The position numbers and the translations under genes were made by a program. From the IMG/VR virus record IMGVR_UViG_3300044678_002791, positions 1 to 29,371 of that record: DNA of 29,371 nt; one strand, given 5' to 3'. Source of the stretch: a virus. This document shows positions 19,773 through 26,320 of this stretch, piece after piece. Positions within the stretch are counted from its first letter, which is position 1; each line of letters opens with the position of its first letter. Below the pieces are notes generated by a model. It was not told the DNA's origin, searched no databases, and saw only the letters and a program-made list of their open reading frames with translations.

Positions 19773-19880
19773 AAATAACGAACCTTTCCCAGAACGAAAT
19801 TGAATTACGGATACTGTGATTTTTACACTTCGAGCCGTTGGCTCCGACTTCAATAGTACGCAAAACCGCATTCGTTATTT
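19773..19880 (-). ncRNA. Promoter-proximal structured RNA closed by 10-bp helix
   Basis: AAATAACGAA/TTCGTTATTT (19871-19880 with 19773-19782) closes a 108-nt segment containing ATTGAA/TTCAAT, GAGCC-AAC-GGCTC and GTG/CAC helices. Its 5' end lies a few bases after the -7 box of P8, about where transcription should start, so it is the 5' leader of the tRNA-Asn unit. Confidence 0.55.
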
Positions 19881-19886
19881 ATAATA

Positions 19887-19938
19887 CAAAGGTAAAAACA
19901 TTTTTGATATTCACCAAATCTTTTTCTACCGTTAACAT
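19887..19938 (-). promoter_or_regulatory. Bacteroidota-type promoter P8
   Basis: TACCTTTG (19887-19894) and TTTG (19915-19918), 20 nt apart, with GTTAA upstream. Drives the structured leader and tRNA-Asn onward. Confidence 0.8.
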
Positions 19939-19947
19939 TTCGTTTAG

Positions 19948-20042
19948 ACGTTTGTTTAGGAATCGAACCTAAAAATCTTCACATAATTAAATGTGGTCTT
20001 GTACCTGGGATTCGGTTGTTTTACCAATTAAACTAACAAACG
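19948..20042 (-). tRNA. tRNA with unresolved anticodon and long variable arm
   Basis: Acceptor CGTTTGT/ACAAACG, D-arm GTTTAATTGGTAAAAC and T-arm TTAGG-TTCGATT-CCTAA are perfect. The centre can pair as ACC/GGT around GAATCCCA or GGT/ACC around ACAAG, and a CACAT/ATGTG hairpin forms a class II-like variable arm. No standard 7-nt anticodon loop. Confidence 0.6.
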
Positions 20043-20053
20043 TTTTTAAAAAA

Positions 20054-20167
20054 TGAACCTGTGAAGTTGACTTTACTTCCTTATTCATTACCGACAATGT
20101 TTAATATTTCATGCGTTCAGGACGCACTCATCTGTCGTTTTCATCAACTCTTTTCAGAGTAGGTTCA
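20054..20167 (-). ncRNA. Rod-like structured RNA ending in a T-run
   Basis: Nested helices TGAACCT/AGGTTCA, GTTGA/TCAAC, CGACA/TGTCG and GCGT/ACGC form an elongated rod of 114 nt, followed on the minus strand by TTTTTT. It could be a small RNA with its own terminator-like end, upstream of the tRNA at 19948. Confidence 0.45.
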
Positions 20168-20290
20168 AAATGCAGTCCAGTATAAGTCCCATTAGCATAG
20201 TATTTTCTTTGGCGATATTTACCGAACTTTATAAAGGTTCCATACCTAATCGGGAAGTCACCTATAACCCACCTCGTGGGAGCAAAAGGA
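20120..20290 (-). other. Start-less protein-like frame behind tRNA-Tyr
   Basis: An open frame beginning within the 3' part of tRNA-Tyr reads TRWVIGDFPIRYGTFIKFGK, then YRQRKYYANGTYTG and ends near 20129 with VDENDR. It has no ATG, GTG or TTG start. It may be a remnant of a gene interrupted by tRNA acquisition, or chance. Confidence 0.3.
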
Positions 20291-20360
20291 TTCGAACCTC
20301 TGTGTCTGTTTAGGAACCTGATTTACAGTCAGGTGCAATCGACCGCTCTGCCATACTCCC
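20277..20360 (-). tRNA. tRNA-Tyr (GTA)
   Basis: Acceptor GGGAGTA/TGCTCCC; D-arm starting GCAGAGCGGTC; anticodon stem CCTGA/TCAGG with loop CTGTAAA; class II variable arm; T-loop TTCGAAT. Confidence 0.92.
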
Positions 20361-20368
20361 AAAAACTA

Positions 20369-20432
20369 CTCAAAAAACCGAATAACTGTTTTGTCATTCT
20401 GACGGCGTTTTTTTGGCTGTCTGTTTTTTGAG
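20369..20432 (-). ncRNA. 10-bp hairpin element upstream of tRNA-Tyr
   Basis: CTCAAAAAAC/GTTTTTTGAG (20423-20432 with 20369-20378) encloses a 44-nt GC-richer loop. It lies 9 nt before tRNA-Tyr on the transcript, as several other hairpins lie next to tRNAs here. Confidence 0.45.
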
Positions 20433-20670
20433 CCAACGGCGGCGCGTGTTTACACCATCCCATTGATTTTCATGTTAGATGCGTTCATAATATTAAGTTT
20501 AGTTTATCTGAAAGCGTTTAAGGATTTTTATTGTTCAATCATTTACGTCTACAACCTACTTGCTTTGTGGCCACTTGGACTGACTACCAAGAACTCGTGA
20601 CTATCAATCATCGCGACGTTAATTAAACATCCTCACTCCGTTTAACCATACGGAAATGGTTTAATTATTT
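20433..20670 (-). other. Leader of the P9 transcript without recognised gene
   Basis: About 240 nt between promoter P9 and the hairpin at 20369. It contains AACCAT/ATGGTT near its 5' end and short ATG frames (for example MIDSHEFLVVSPSGHKAS, about 20 codons), none convincing. No tRNA seen. Confidence 0.3.
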
Positions 20671-20678
20671 TCTTAGTA

Positions 20679-20725
20679 CAAAGGTAAGTAAACTTTTTCA
20701 ATCTACCAAACCCGTTAACATCTTT
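20679..20725 (-). promoter_or_regulatory. Bacteroidota-type promoter P9
   Basis: TACCTTTG (20679-20686) and TTTG (20707-20710), 20 nt apart. The promoter overlaps the last codons and stop of the 57-residue gene at 20698-20871. It drives the tRNA-Tyr unit. Confidence 0.8.
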
Positions 20726-20871
20726 TTAACAATTCTTTTTCCTTGTTTGCGGTCGTAATATTTTGGACTTTTATGAGTCCGGGTAAAAGTCTTGACCGGA
20801 GTTCCTTCCCATTCTTTGAGAATGTTATGGTAGGAAGGTTTTTGAATTTGATTTTTAGTTTTCTGTTTCAT
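20698..20871 (-). CDS. Small basic protein, 57 residues
   Basis: MKQKTKNQIQKPSYHNILKE followed by a Lys/Arg-rich part (TFTRTHKSPKYYDRKQGKRI). Strongly basic, possibly nucleic-acid-binding; no family recognised. The last codons (LTGLVD and stop) coincide with the -33 region of promoter P9. Upstream is a TGTGCC/GGCACA hairpin around TACCTTTA at 20888-20922. Confidence 0.5.
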   Translation of the reverse strand: MKQKTKNQIQKPSYHNILKEWEGTPVKTFTRTHKSPKYYDRKQGKRIVKKMLTGLVD

Positions 20872-21030
20872 TTCCGTTGTAATAAAAATGTGCCATAAAG
20901 GTACAATCCTCTAAGGCACATTTCCAAATGTTTTTACAGTATTAACAACTGGTTAACATAGGCAGTGCCTCGTTTGATTGGATAAATAAAATCGTTCTTG
21001 TTTTTTCATACACATAAATATCCAAAATTT

Positions 21031-21294
21031 TTAGAAAACCTTTTTCAGGTCATGTGAATAAACAGCGCATTTATCTCCGTTATCCCATTCAACTATTGAC
21101 ATTGGAACTTTTATTCCAAATAACTGCTCCAAAGCAAGTTGGTGTGTTTGTTCAGTGATAAAACCATAAGAACCACATTCGGGAATGTCATACGAATAAA
21201 TGTCGTTGTTATTTTCGACTTTTAAACGAACTAAGTTTCCTATTTCAAACGTAGGTTCTTCTTGTTTAGGTTCTATAACTTTGATTTTTTTCAT
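21031..21294 (-). CDS. Hypothetical protein with SH3-like domain
   Basis: 87 residues. FEIGNLVRLKVENNNDIYS near residue 16 and a C-terminal VEWDNGDKCAVYSHDLKKV give an SH3/KOW-like beta-barrel pattern, but no named family. It follows the 677-residue gene after a terminator, so it may have its own expression signal or depend on readthrough. Confidence 0.62.
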   Translation of the reverse strand: MKKIKVIEPKQEEPTFEIGNLVRLKVENNNDIYSYDIPECGSYGFITEQTHQLALEQLFGIKVPMSIVEWDNGDKCAVYSHDLKKVF

Positions 21295-21302
21295 AAGTTT
21301 AA

Positions 21303-21336
21303 AAAGTGGTGGATATAATTGCAGTTATACCCACCA
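21303..21336 (-). terminator. Intrinsic terminator after the TerD-like gene
   Basis: An 11-bp stem (GGTGGGTATAA with TTATATCCACC, one G-U pair) is followed on the minus strand by ACTTTTT. It lies downstream of the stop at 21352. Confidence 0.78.
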
Positions 21337-21351
21337 ATATGATCAACATTT

Positions 21352-23385
21352 TCACAAACTTTCTTCTGTCATCATTCTTGCAACCTGTTCCCAAGTCGTA
21401 TTTTCATCAAAAACAATATCGGCTTCTTCTTTTGTTTTTACAACCGAACCTGCTAATAGATTAATGACGTGACCTTGGGCAAGTTTTTTCCAATTAACTT
21501 CCTCTTTACCGTCATCCAAGATAACAAACTTTTCCAAGAATGTTCTCATTTTGATTGCGTCAGCGGCACGCGCAACAATGTTGTTTCTATCCAATGCAAC
21601 GTCTAAATAAACCAAGTTCTTAGTCAGAACGTGAACGGCGCACAAATATGCAGACTTTGAATTTGACGTTATTTTTGTCGCGTGTTCGACTGTTTCAGGT
21701 AACCAATGGTTGTTTCGTTCTGGTTTAGAACGTTGCATCCAACCACAAAGAACACCCTCGTTTGGCCAGTTGTTGAAGTTTGGTCCCCGAAAAATTCGAG
21801 CGTCGAAAACAACCCATTCAACTCCGTCCAAATTATTCAAGTTCAAATCCAAATATTCTGCGTTTTTATACGCATATCCGGTATTATCGCCAGAGTAAGT
21901 GATTGAGGTTCCGAATTTATGATCCCCGTTCCAGCCAACTTTAACAACTGAGTTGTCTTGATTGATTACAAAGGCAGACAAATCAATGTCGTATTTTTCT
22001 ACCCAGTGACAATAAACTCTTAAAGTTTTGTCTTCTGGAAGTTTTTCAACAGTTCCGATTGCCTTTGAAGAAATTGAAAAACTTGATGCTCTGTTATTTG
22101 TTGCCAGCGGTGAATAATACAAAGAACGATTGATGAAAACTTTCTTAGTGTTTTTCATCTTAACTTTCTTGTAAATTTGAACCATCAACTTGCCTCGAAT
22201 TTCCTCAACTACCTCAGAAGGCAATGCTTCCAATGCTCCGAAAGTTGAAACATTGCTTTTGTTCTGGTTAGCCAAAACAACGGCACGATCCTTTTCTTGG
22301 TCACGGTCTGCAAAATAATTGTAAAGAGTTACCAATTGTTCAAAAGTTGGTTCCAGTTTCACAAATTCGTCAATCGCAGTCATTCCAAATACTTGAAACA
22401 GTTGGTTCATACGACGCATAAATACGCCTTTGCGCTTTGCAAGTAAATCGAAGATGGTAACATCTTTATTTTTAATTGCAAGTTCCAACCTCGAATTGAA
22501 CGTTTTCAATTCTTTCGAGTTGTTCCGTAATTTCCACGCAAATGATGCAAGAATTGGAAATAACCGTTTATTTTCAGAAGTCAACGGATTCAAGTAAAAT
22601 AAAACTCGCAACCAAACTTCTCGGTAAGTTTTGAAACTTTCCTCCAAGTCATAACACTCATTCAAAGTACGCAAAAGCGCATTTTTAACTGAACGTTTTG
22701 GTTGTTTAAATTTAGTTTTATCTTTCAAACCTTCATCCCCCCCGCAATATGCAGCATAAATGCGAAGTACGTCAGTAGCAGAACGAACTGGAAGTTCTTT
22801 GCCCAAATCCAAATAACGTTTTCCGATATAAGCCTTGGTTTCTTTGAAAGTAATATGATTGAACTCCAGTTTAGGAGCAAGTTCACTATCGATGAACCAA
22901 TCAACGATTTCTTTATCCCATTTGGAAATTGAACTTCCAGAATAGACGATATCAGTGAAAACTGAATCAAATTGACGTTCAGTTAACAAAGAAATTTCTT
23001 TGTAATTGACATCTTCCAACGCAAATTCACGGCTCATAAACTCGATGTCTTCCGGTCGCCAAGTTCCAAATGACCAATAATGAGAAATTGCATTCCAAAC
23101 AAATTCTTCATGTGAAAGTGCTTGAACTGATTGCGGGAAATTGCGGTAGATTGGTTCATAACCACTTTCACCGACAATAGTTTTCAAACCCTTACAAAGA
23201 TCGTTGTAGACTTCTGTAAGTGTTTGTTGATCTTGTTTACCGAGAGCAATGTGAAGTTGCTCAGAACATACAAATCCGTATTTAAACAGTTCAGTTTGGA
23301 TTTGCATTGCAAGTAATCTGTTACTTTCGGTTCCTTCATTTAGGAACAAACCTTTCCGCTTTTGAAAGGAAATAAAATGTTTCAT
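21352..23385 (-). CDS. Large protein with C-terminal TerD-like domain
   Basis: 677 residues. The region from about 440 to 590 reads like a TerD-family domain: DIDLSAFVINQDNSVVKV, then ITYSGDNTGY, YLDLNLNNLDGVEWVVF and IFRGPNF; TerD proteins bind calcium and occur in stress and phage-defence associated operons. The first 430 residues are largely helical (SKWDKEIVDWFID, LRNNSKELKTFNSRLELAIK) and not recognised. The gene interrupts the tRNA array and starts 80 nt behind the 84-residue gene, separated by a member of the hairpin RNA family. Its function in the phage is unknown. Confidence 0.75.
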   Translation of the reverse strand: MKHFISFQKRKGLFLNEGTESNRLLAMQIQTELFKYGFVCSEQLHIALGKQDQQTLTEVYNDLCKGLKTIVGESGYEPIYRNFPQSVQALSHEEFVWNAISHYWSFGTWRPEDIEFMSREFALEDVNYKEISLLTERQFDSVFTDIVYSGSSISKWDKEIVDWFIDSELAPKLEFNHITFKETKAYIGKRYLDLGKELPVRSATDVLRIYAAYCGGDEGLKDKTKFKQPKRSVKNALLRTLNECYDLEESFKTYREVWLRVLFYLNPLTSENKRLFPILASFAWKLRNNSKELKTFNSRLELAIKNKDVTIFDLLAKRKGVFMRRMNQLFQVFGMTAIDEFVKLEPTFEQLVTLYNYFADRDQEKDRAVVLANQNKSNVSTFGALEALPSEVVEEIRGKLMVQIYKKVKMKNTKKVFINRSLYYSPLATNNRASSFSISSKAIGTVEKLPEDKTLRVYCHWVEKYDIDLSAFVINQDNSVVKVGWNGDHKFGTSITYSGDNTGYAYKNAEYLDLNLNNLDGVEWVVFDARIFRGPNFNNWPNEGVLCGWMQRSKPERNNHWLPETVEHATKITSNSKSAYLCAVHVLTKNLVYLDVALDRNNIVARAADAIKMRTFLEKFVILDDGKEEVNWKKLAQGHVINLLAGSVVKTKEEADIVFDENTTWEQVARMMTEESL

Positions 23386-23402
23386 TTAATGAAATTTAAA
23401 AA

Positions 23403-23465
23403 GTGAATAATCTTTGAAGGTTGTTTAGAATGAAATGAAGTCATGTAGTAACCTTCAAAATGTTT
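23403..23465 (-). ncRNA. Hairpin RNA family member 2 (diverged)
   Basis: A 10-bp stem (23413-23422 with 23450-23459) with GGTTACT on the 5' side, AACAACC on the 3' side and trailing GATTA...ACTT, as in the identical pair at 18227 and 24190. Here it lies between two protein genes rather than tRNAs. Confidence 0.65.
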
Positions 23466-23719
23466 CAATAATCTTTTGCATATCGAGTTCCATTACGTTT
23501 CAGCAGCCATTCGTTAACTGGTAAGTTTTCTTTCACATGGACAAGAACTGAATCATCCCAGTTATTTTGAAGAGGAATTTCATCATCATCCTCAAACGAG
23601 GATCGAACTTCAGTAAATTCAATCATTTGTCCGTCGTCGACGACCTCGAAAGAAGAAGTTTGACCATGAAATTGAATGGTTTTCAACTGTTTTTCTGAAA
23701 AATAATACGCCTTTTTCAT
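23465..23719 (-). CDS. Hypothetical acidic protein, 84 residues
   Basis: Begins MKKAYYFSEKQLKTIQFHGQ, has an acidic centre (SSFEDDDEIPLQNNWDD) and ends with a WLLKRNGTRYAKDY segment. No family recognised. It follows the tRNA-like gene at 23739 by 20 nt and is probably on the P10 transcript with the TerD-like gene. Confidence 0.62.
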   Translation of the reverse strand: MKKAYYFSEKQLKTIQFHGQTSSFEVVDDGQMIEFTEVRSSFEDDDEIPLQNNWDDSVLVHVKENLPVNEWLLKRNGTRYAKDY

Positions 23720-23738
23720 AAAATTTTAATTTTGTTAG

Positions 23739-23843
23739 TGGAAGTGACCAGATTCGAACTGGTTTACGGAGCGACCGTTTATTCCATATGGTATGACCAA
23801 AACCTTCGTTAATTTGGATCGAACCAAAAACATACCCACTCCC
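23739..23843 (-). tRNA. Class II tRNA-like gene with enlarged D-loop and no clear anticodon arm
   Basis: Acceptor GGGAGTG/CACTTCC, T-arm ACCAG-TTCGAAT-CTGGT and a class II variable arm ACGG-TCGCT-CCGT are clear. The D-stem GTATG/CATAC encloses 35 nt containing a second T-arm-like hairpin (TTTGG-TTCGAT-CCAAA). Between D-stem and variable arm no anticodon stem forms. It starts at the expected start site of P10. Confidence 0.55.
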
Positions 23844-23854
23844 GTTTTGTAAAA

Positions 23855-23902
23855 CAAAGGTAAGTAAATTTTTTCAATCTACCAAACCTTTTAACAAATT
23901 AT
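23855..23902 (-). promoter_or_regulatory. Bacteroidota-type promoter P10
   Basis: TACCTTTG (23855-23862) and TTTG (23883-23886), 20 nt apart, with the distal block TTAATAATTTGTTAA shared with P1-P3. Drives 23739 and probably the genes beyond. Confidence 0.8.
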
Positions 23903-23971
23903 TAAAACGTGACCCATCAATTTATTCCCAAGAACTGATAGGAATAAGGTTTTTTATTTTCGACTAATCTC

Positions 23972-24087
23972 GAAAAGTAATTTACGGCGCGTCTACCAGT
24001 TTCGCCACTCCCTGCGTTTTGAATTTATTAGGCAGGAAGGCAGGAATCGAACCTGCAATGTACCGGCTCCCAATGCAGTAACTTTTC
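23972..24087 (-). tRNA. Candidate circularly permuted tRNA-Leu
   Basis: The 5' half (CAGGGAG acceptor at 24008-24014, TG, then GCGAAACTGGTAGACGC, a hallmark leucine D-arm) has no 3' half downstream before promoter P10. Instead the 3' half lies upstream on the transcript: T-arm GCAGG-TTCGATT-CCTGC and acceptor CTTCCTG (24033-24039), which pairs with CAGGGAG across an 18-nt linker. The outer ends GAAAAGT (24081-24087) and ACTTTTC (23972-23978) are complementary. Anticodon not resolvable. Confidence 0.6.
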
Positions 24088-24105
24088 AAATGTGTCAAAA
24101 AATTG

Positions 24106-24178
24106 TGATCCCGGCAGAATTCGAATCTGCAACTTATTCATTAGAAGTGAATTACTCTATCCGTTGAGTTACGGGACC
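24106..24178 (-). tRNA. tRNA-Arg (TCT)
   Basis: Acceptor GGTCCCG/CGGGATC; D-stem ACTC/GAGT; anticodon stem ATTCA/TGAAT with loop CTTCTAA; T-arm GCAGA-TTCGAAT-TCTGC. First gene of the array on the transcript. Confidence 0.92.
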
Positions 24179-24189
24179 AGATTAAAATT

Positions 24190-24252
24190 AAGTCTAATCT
24201 TCAAAGGTTTTATGAATTTACAAGTTTCGGAGTAACCTTTGAAATGTGACTT
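24190..24252 (-). repeat. 63-nt hairpin RNA repeat, copy B
   Basis: Identical to 18227-18289 over all 63 nt. It lies between the membrane protein gene ending at 24260 and tRNA-Arg. Confidence 0.85.
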
Positions 24253-24259
24253 ATAATTA

Positions 24260-24457
24260 TCAAACTTTAAATAAAAAACGGAAGATTACAAATAAAATTG
24301 TTATAATTATCAACGGTAACCATAACGGAGAAGTAACCCACCACCAAGACCAATTAGCGACTTGACCTATCCCGGCCAATTTCATAACGAGGAATACCAA
24401 AAACGTAAGACCTAAGAGACTTATTCCACTGCCTGAACTTGAATTATTTTTTGACAT
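24260..24457 (-). CDS. Small tryptophan-rich membrane protein
   Basis: 65 residues: a Ser/Asn-rich head, a first membrane segment (ISLLGLTFLVFLVMKLAG), NWSWWWVTSPLWLP, and a second membrane segment (LIIITILFVIFRFLF). Small phage and prophage proteins with the same SWWWVxSPLWxP core are often annotated as transmembrane proteins of unknown role. Its gene precedes the tRNA array on the transcript. Confidence 0.68.
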   Translation of the reverse strand: MSKNNSSSGSGISLLGLTFLVFLVMKLAGIGQVANWSWWWVTSPLWLPLIIITILFVIFRFLFKV

Positions 24458-24507
24458 ATATAAAATTTTTATTCATTAACATTGCTTTCATATCAAACTC
24501 GGTTGTA

Positions 24508-24849
24508 TTATGTTACAGTTACTTCTTCAGGTTTAACTTCGAACATTTCTTCGTATTCAGCGCCTCCGAAAAACTTTGAATACCGGCCTTTAAATTTAAT
24601 ATAAACATCATGATCAACAAAATGGAAAATCCGATAATAATCATCTCCCTTACCTTCGCCCGCAATTATCTCTACGCATTTAAATGACCCCAACGTTTGA
24701 AAAGTTTTTTTGAATTCTCCGTATTCCGCAATAGTATCAACTTGATAATAAACATCGTCATAAAACCACCGGCACGGTTCATAATCGTGATCCGCAAACA
24801 ATTGAGATTCTAAAATTTCTCTAATTTCCTTAAAAGTTAGTTTATTCAT
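24508..24849 (-). CDS. Hypothetical protein, paralogue of the next gene (B)
   Basis: 113 residues from the ATG at 24849, within the end of the upstream gene (8-nt overlap); an in-frame TTG lies three codons earlier. The core FHFVDHDVYIKFKGRYSKF matches YYFSDHDVYVKVFGWWSSN of the upstream gene, so the two are tandem duplicates. The aromatic and acidic composition suggests a beta-sheet fold; no family recognised. Confidence 0.65.
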   Translation of the reverse strand: MNKLTFKEIREILESQLFADHDYEPCRWFYDDVYYQVDTIAEYGEFKKTFQTLGSFKCVEIIAGEGKGDDYYRIFHFVDHDVYIKFKGRYSKFFGGAEYEEMFEVKPEEVTVT

Positions 24850-25198
24850 ATACTTCAATTGTTTTTAATTGTTTTTTAACTTCTTTCATTTTTTCAAATC
24901 GACAACCAGAATTTGAACTCCACCACCCGAATACTTTGACGTAAACATCGTGGTCTGAAAAATAGTAAACTTTCCAGATTTTTTCTTCGTTGTAGCCTTC
25001 TCGGTCGGTATCGTCTTCGGCCACAACTTCAAATTTTCCAAGTTTTAAAACTTGTTCTACATACGGCGCGTGCACCGCTACTGATAATTCTGTTTGATTG
25101 TTAATTTCCCATAATTCATCATATTCAAAGCCAGAACTTCTTCTGTCGTTCATTTCTTCAAAAATACGATCGATGTCGTAGTACATAAGTTTTTCCAT
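24842..25198 (-). CDS. Hypothetical protein, tandem paralogue (A)
   Basis: 118 residues. Shares with the downstream gene the sequence order W-Y-F-x-DHDVY-K-x-G and a C-terminal EMFEVK/KMKEVK motif. Its annotated ATG lies 41 nt inside the upstream gene; internal ATGs at residues 5 and 16 would reduce the overlap, so the exact start is uncertain. Confidence 0.63.
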   Translation of the reverse strand: MEKLMYYDIDRIFEEMNDRRSSGFEYDELWEINNQTELSVAVHAPYVEQVLKLGKFEVVAEDDTDREGYNEEKIWKVYYFSDHDVYVKVFGWWSSNSGCRFEKMKEVKKQLKTIEVYE

Positions 25199-25982
25199 AA
25201 TCTTCTCTGTAATTTAAAAAGTAATTTAGGTTATTGATAATGTAAATTGTCATCCATAATGGTGCTAACCTTTGAACTAAGGCTTCAACCATTTTGATAT
25301 ATGCAATATTTTTATTTTCAATTGTTTTTGGTAATAAGAACCTTTCCATTGCCAACGTCTGCGCTTCCTCAATTACCACACGCTGACGGATGTGTTCGGT
25401 CGTATTTTTAAACTTTTCAGGACAAACCCAAACGGTTGTTTGCCCGGGTTCCTGCAAAAACTTAAACGCAGGATGGCCGTAATCAGGATGGGCAACAGAC
25501 TGGTGAAGTTCATCGTGAACGTTTTCCCTCGAAACAGCATCATCAAAAAATTCTTCACTTTCCATTGTGAAATCTGCTCGCCAAGGTTCACCAAACTTTT
25601 CCTTCCAAAACTCATAAAGTTCATAAAACAATGGTTCAATTATTTGACATCCTTCGTGCGACATCAAATAAAGGTCATACATTGTTTTTTTGAAATGAAC
25701 TTTGTGGAAGTAAACGTGACTTCCTTTGAGTGTGAAATAGACATCTTTTACATAATTTGGACTAAATCTTTCAGTAAATTGAAAATATTTCCAAATAGGA
25801 GGAATACAAGTCACCTCGGTCTTGTTACCATAAATATCTTTAAAATATTTAATGGTTCCGGGACTTGGTTCATGTTGAACCAAGACATCAAAATCTGCGC
25901 ATGGTTTACAGCGTTTTTGGATGCGTTCGTTGTCTGGAAAAAGTTCCTTGAACATTCTACTTCCTATAATGAAATGTTTCAT
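25158..25982 (-). CDS. Putative nucleotidyltransferase-fold protein
   Basis: 274 residues. The N-terminus FIIGSRMFKELFP followed by ADFDVLVQHEPS resembles the GS...DxD motif of nucleotidyltransferase folds, here with Gly-Ser near residue 7 and D-F-D near 31. The middle contains VHDELHQSVAHPDYGHP, a histidine-rich stretch. Similar proteins occur in T4-like phages without known role. It overlaps the upstream membrane gene by 1 nt (TAATG at 25982) and the downstream paralogue by 41 nt. Confidence 0.6.
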   Translation of the reverse strand: MKHFIIGSRMFKELFPDNERIQKRCKPCADFDVLVQHEPSPGTIKYFKDIYGNKTEVTCIPPIWKYFQFTERFSPNYVKDVYFTLKGSHVYFHKVHFKKTMYDLYLMSHEGCQIIEPLFYELYEFWKEKFGEPWRADFTMESEEFFDDAVSRENVHDELHQSVAHPDYGHPAFKFLQEPGQTTVWVCPEKFKNTTEHIRQRVVIEEAQTLAMERFLLPKTIENKNIAYIKMVEALVQRLAPLWMTIYIINNLNYFLNYREDYGKTYVLRHRSYF

Positions 25983-26242
25983 TAGTGCTTAAATTCGTTA
26001 TTATCAGTTGAACCTGCGAACTTACCAATCAATAAAAATAAACCAGCAAGTATAAAAAATCCCATACCGACTTTAATAAAAAACTGATCGTTTGGATTTA
26101 CGTTCATTACGGTAAACCCGCCAAGAAGAACGAAAACAAATGCCAATAATGGAGCAGCAGTTTTAATTTTGGCATTTTCTTCATTTTTATGCTCTACATA
26201 ACGATTGTACGCTTTGCGATCCTCCTTTGTCAATTTTTTCAT
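25982..26242 (-). CDS. Small two-helix membrane protein
   Basis: 86 residues: a charged N-terminal helix (KKLTKEDRKAYNRYVEHKNE), two membrane segments (APLLAFVFVLLGGFTVM; VGMGFFILAGLFLLIG) and a polar tail. First gene after promoter P11 and coupled to the 274-residue gene. Function unknown. Confidence 0.65.
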   Translation of the reverse strand: MKKLTKEDRKAYNRYVEHKNEENAKIKTAAPLLAFVFVLLGGFTVMNVNPNDQFFIKVGMGFFILAGLFLLIGKFAGSTDNNEFKH

Positions 26243-26272
26243 GTTTGAAATGTTTGTTTGTTAATTATAGTA

Positions 26273-26320
26273 CAAAGGTAAATAAACTAAAATTACAAAA
26301 CAATACAAGAGATGTTAATT
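26273..26320 (-). promoter_or_regulatory. Bacteroidota-type promoter P11
   Basis: TACCTTTG (26273-26280); a weak -33 (TTG at 26301); upstream GTTAACAAGT overlaps the stop region of 26319. Drives the operon from 26242 down to the array. Confidence 0.7.

Noticed and set aside
21299-21349. 16-codon hydrophobic ORF (MLIILVGITAIISTTF) after the TerD-like gene
   Set aside because: The sequence is explained by an 11-bp intrinsic terminator with a T-run; coding is unlikely.
14364-24178. tRNA array considered as an integration attachment region
   Set aside because: No integrase or excisionase gene is visible and no tRNA-end direct repeat was noticed; a lytic tailed phage array is the simpler explanation.
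25392-25985. Plus-strand open frame of 197 codons
   Set aside because: It lies wholly opposite the 274-residue minus-strand gene, has low-complexity composition typical of an antisense shadow and no start signals.
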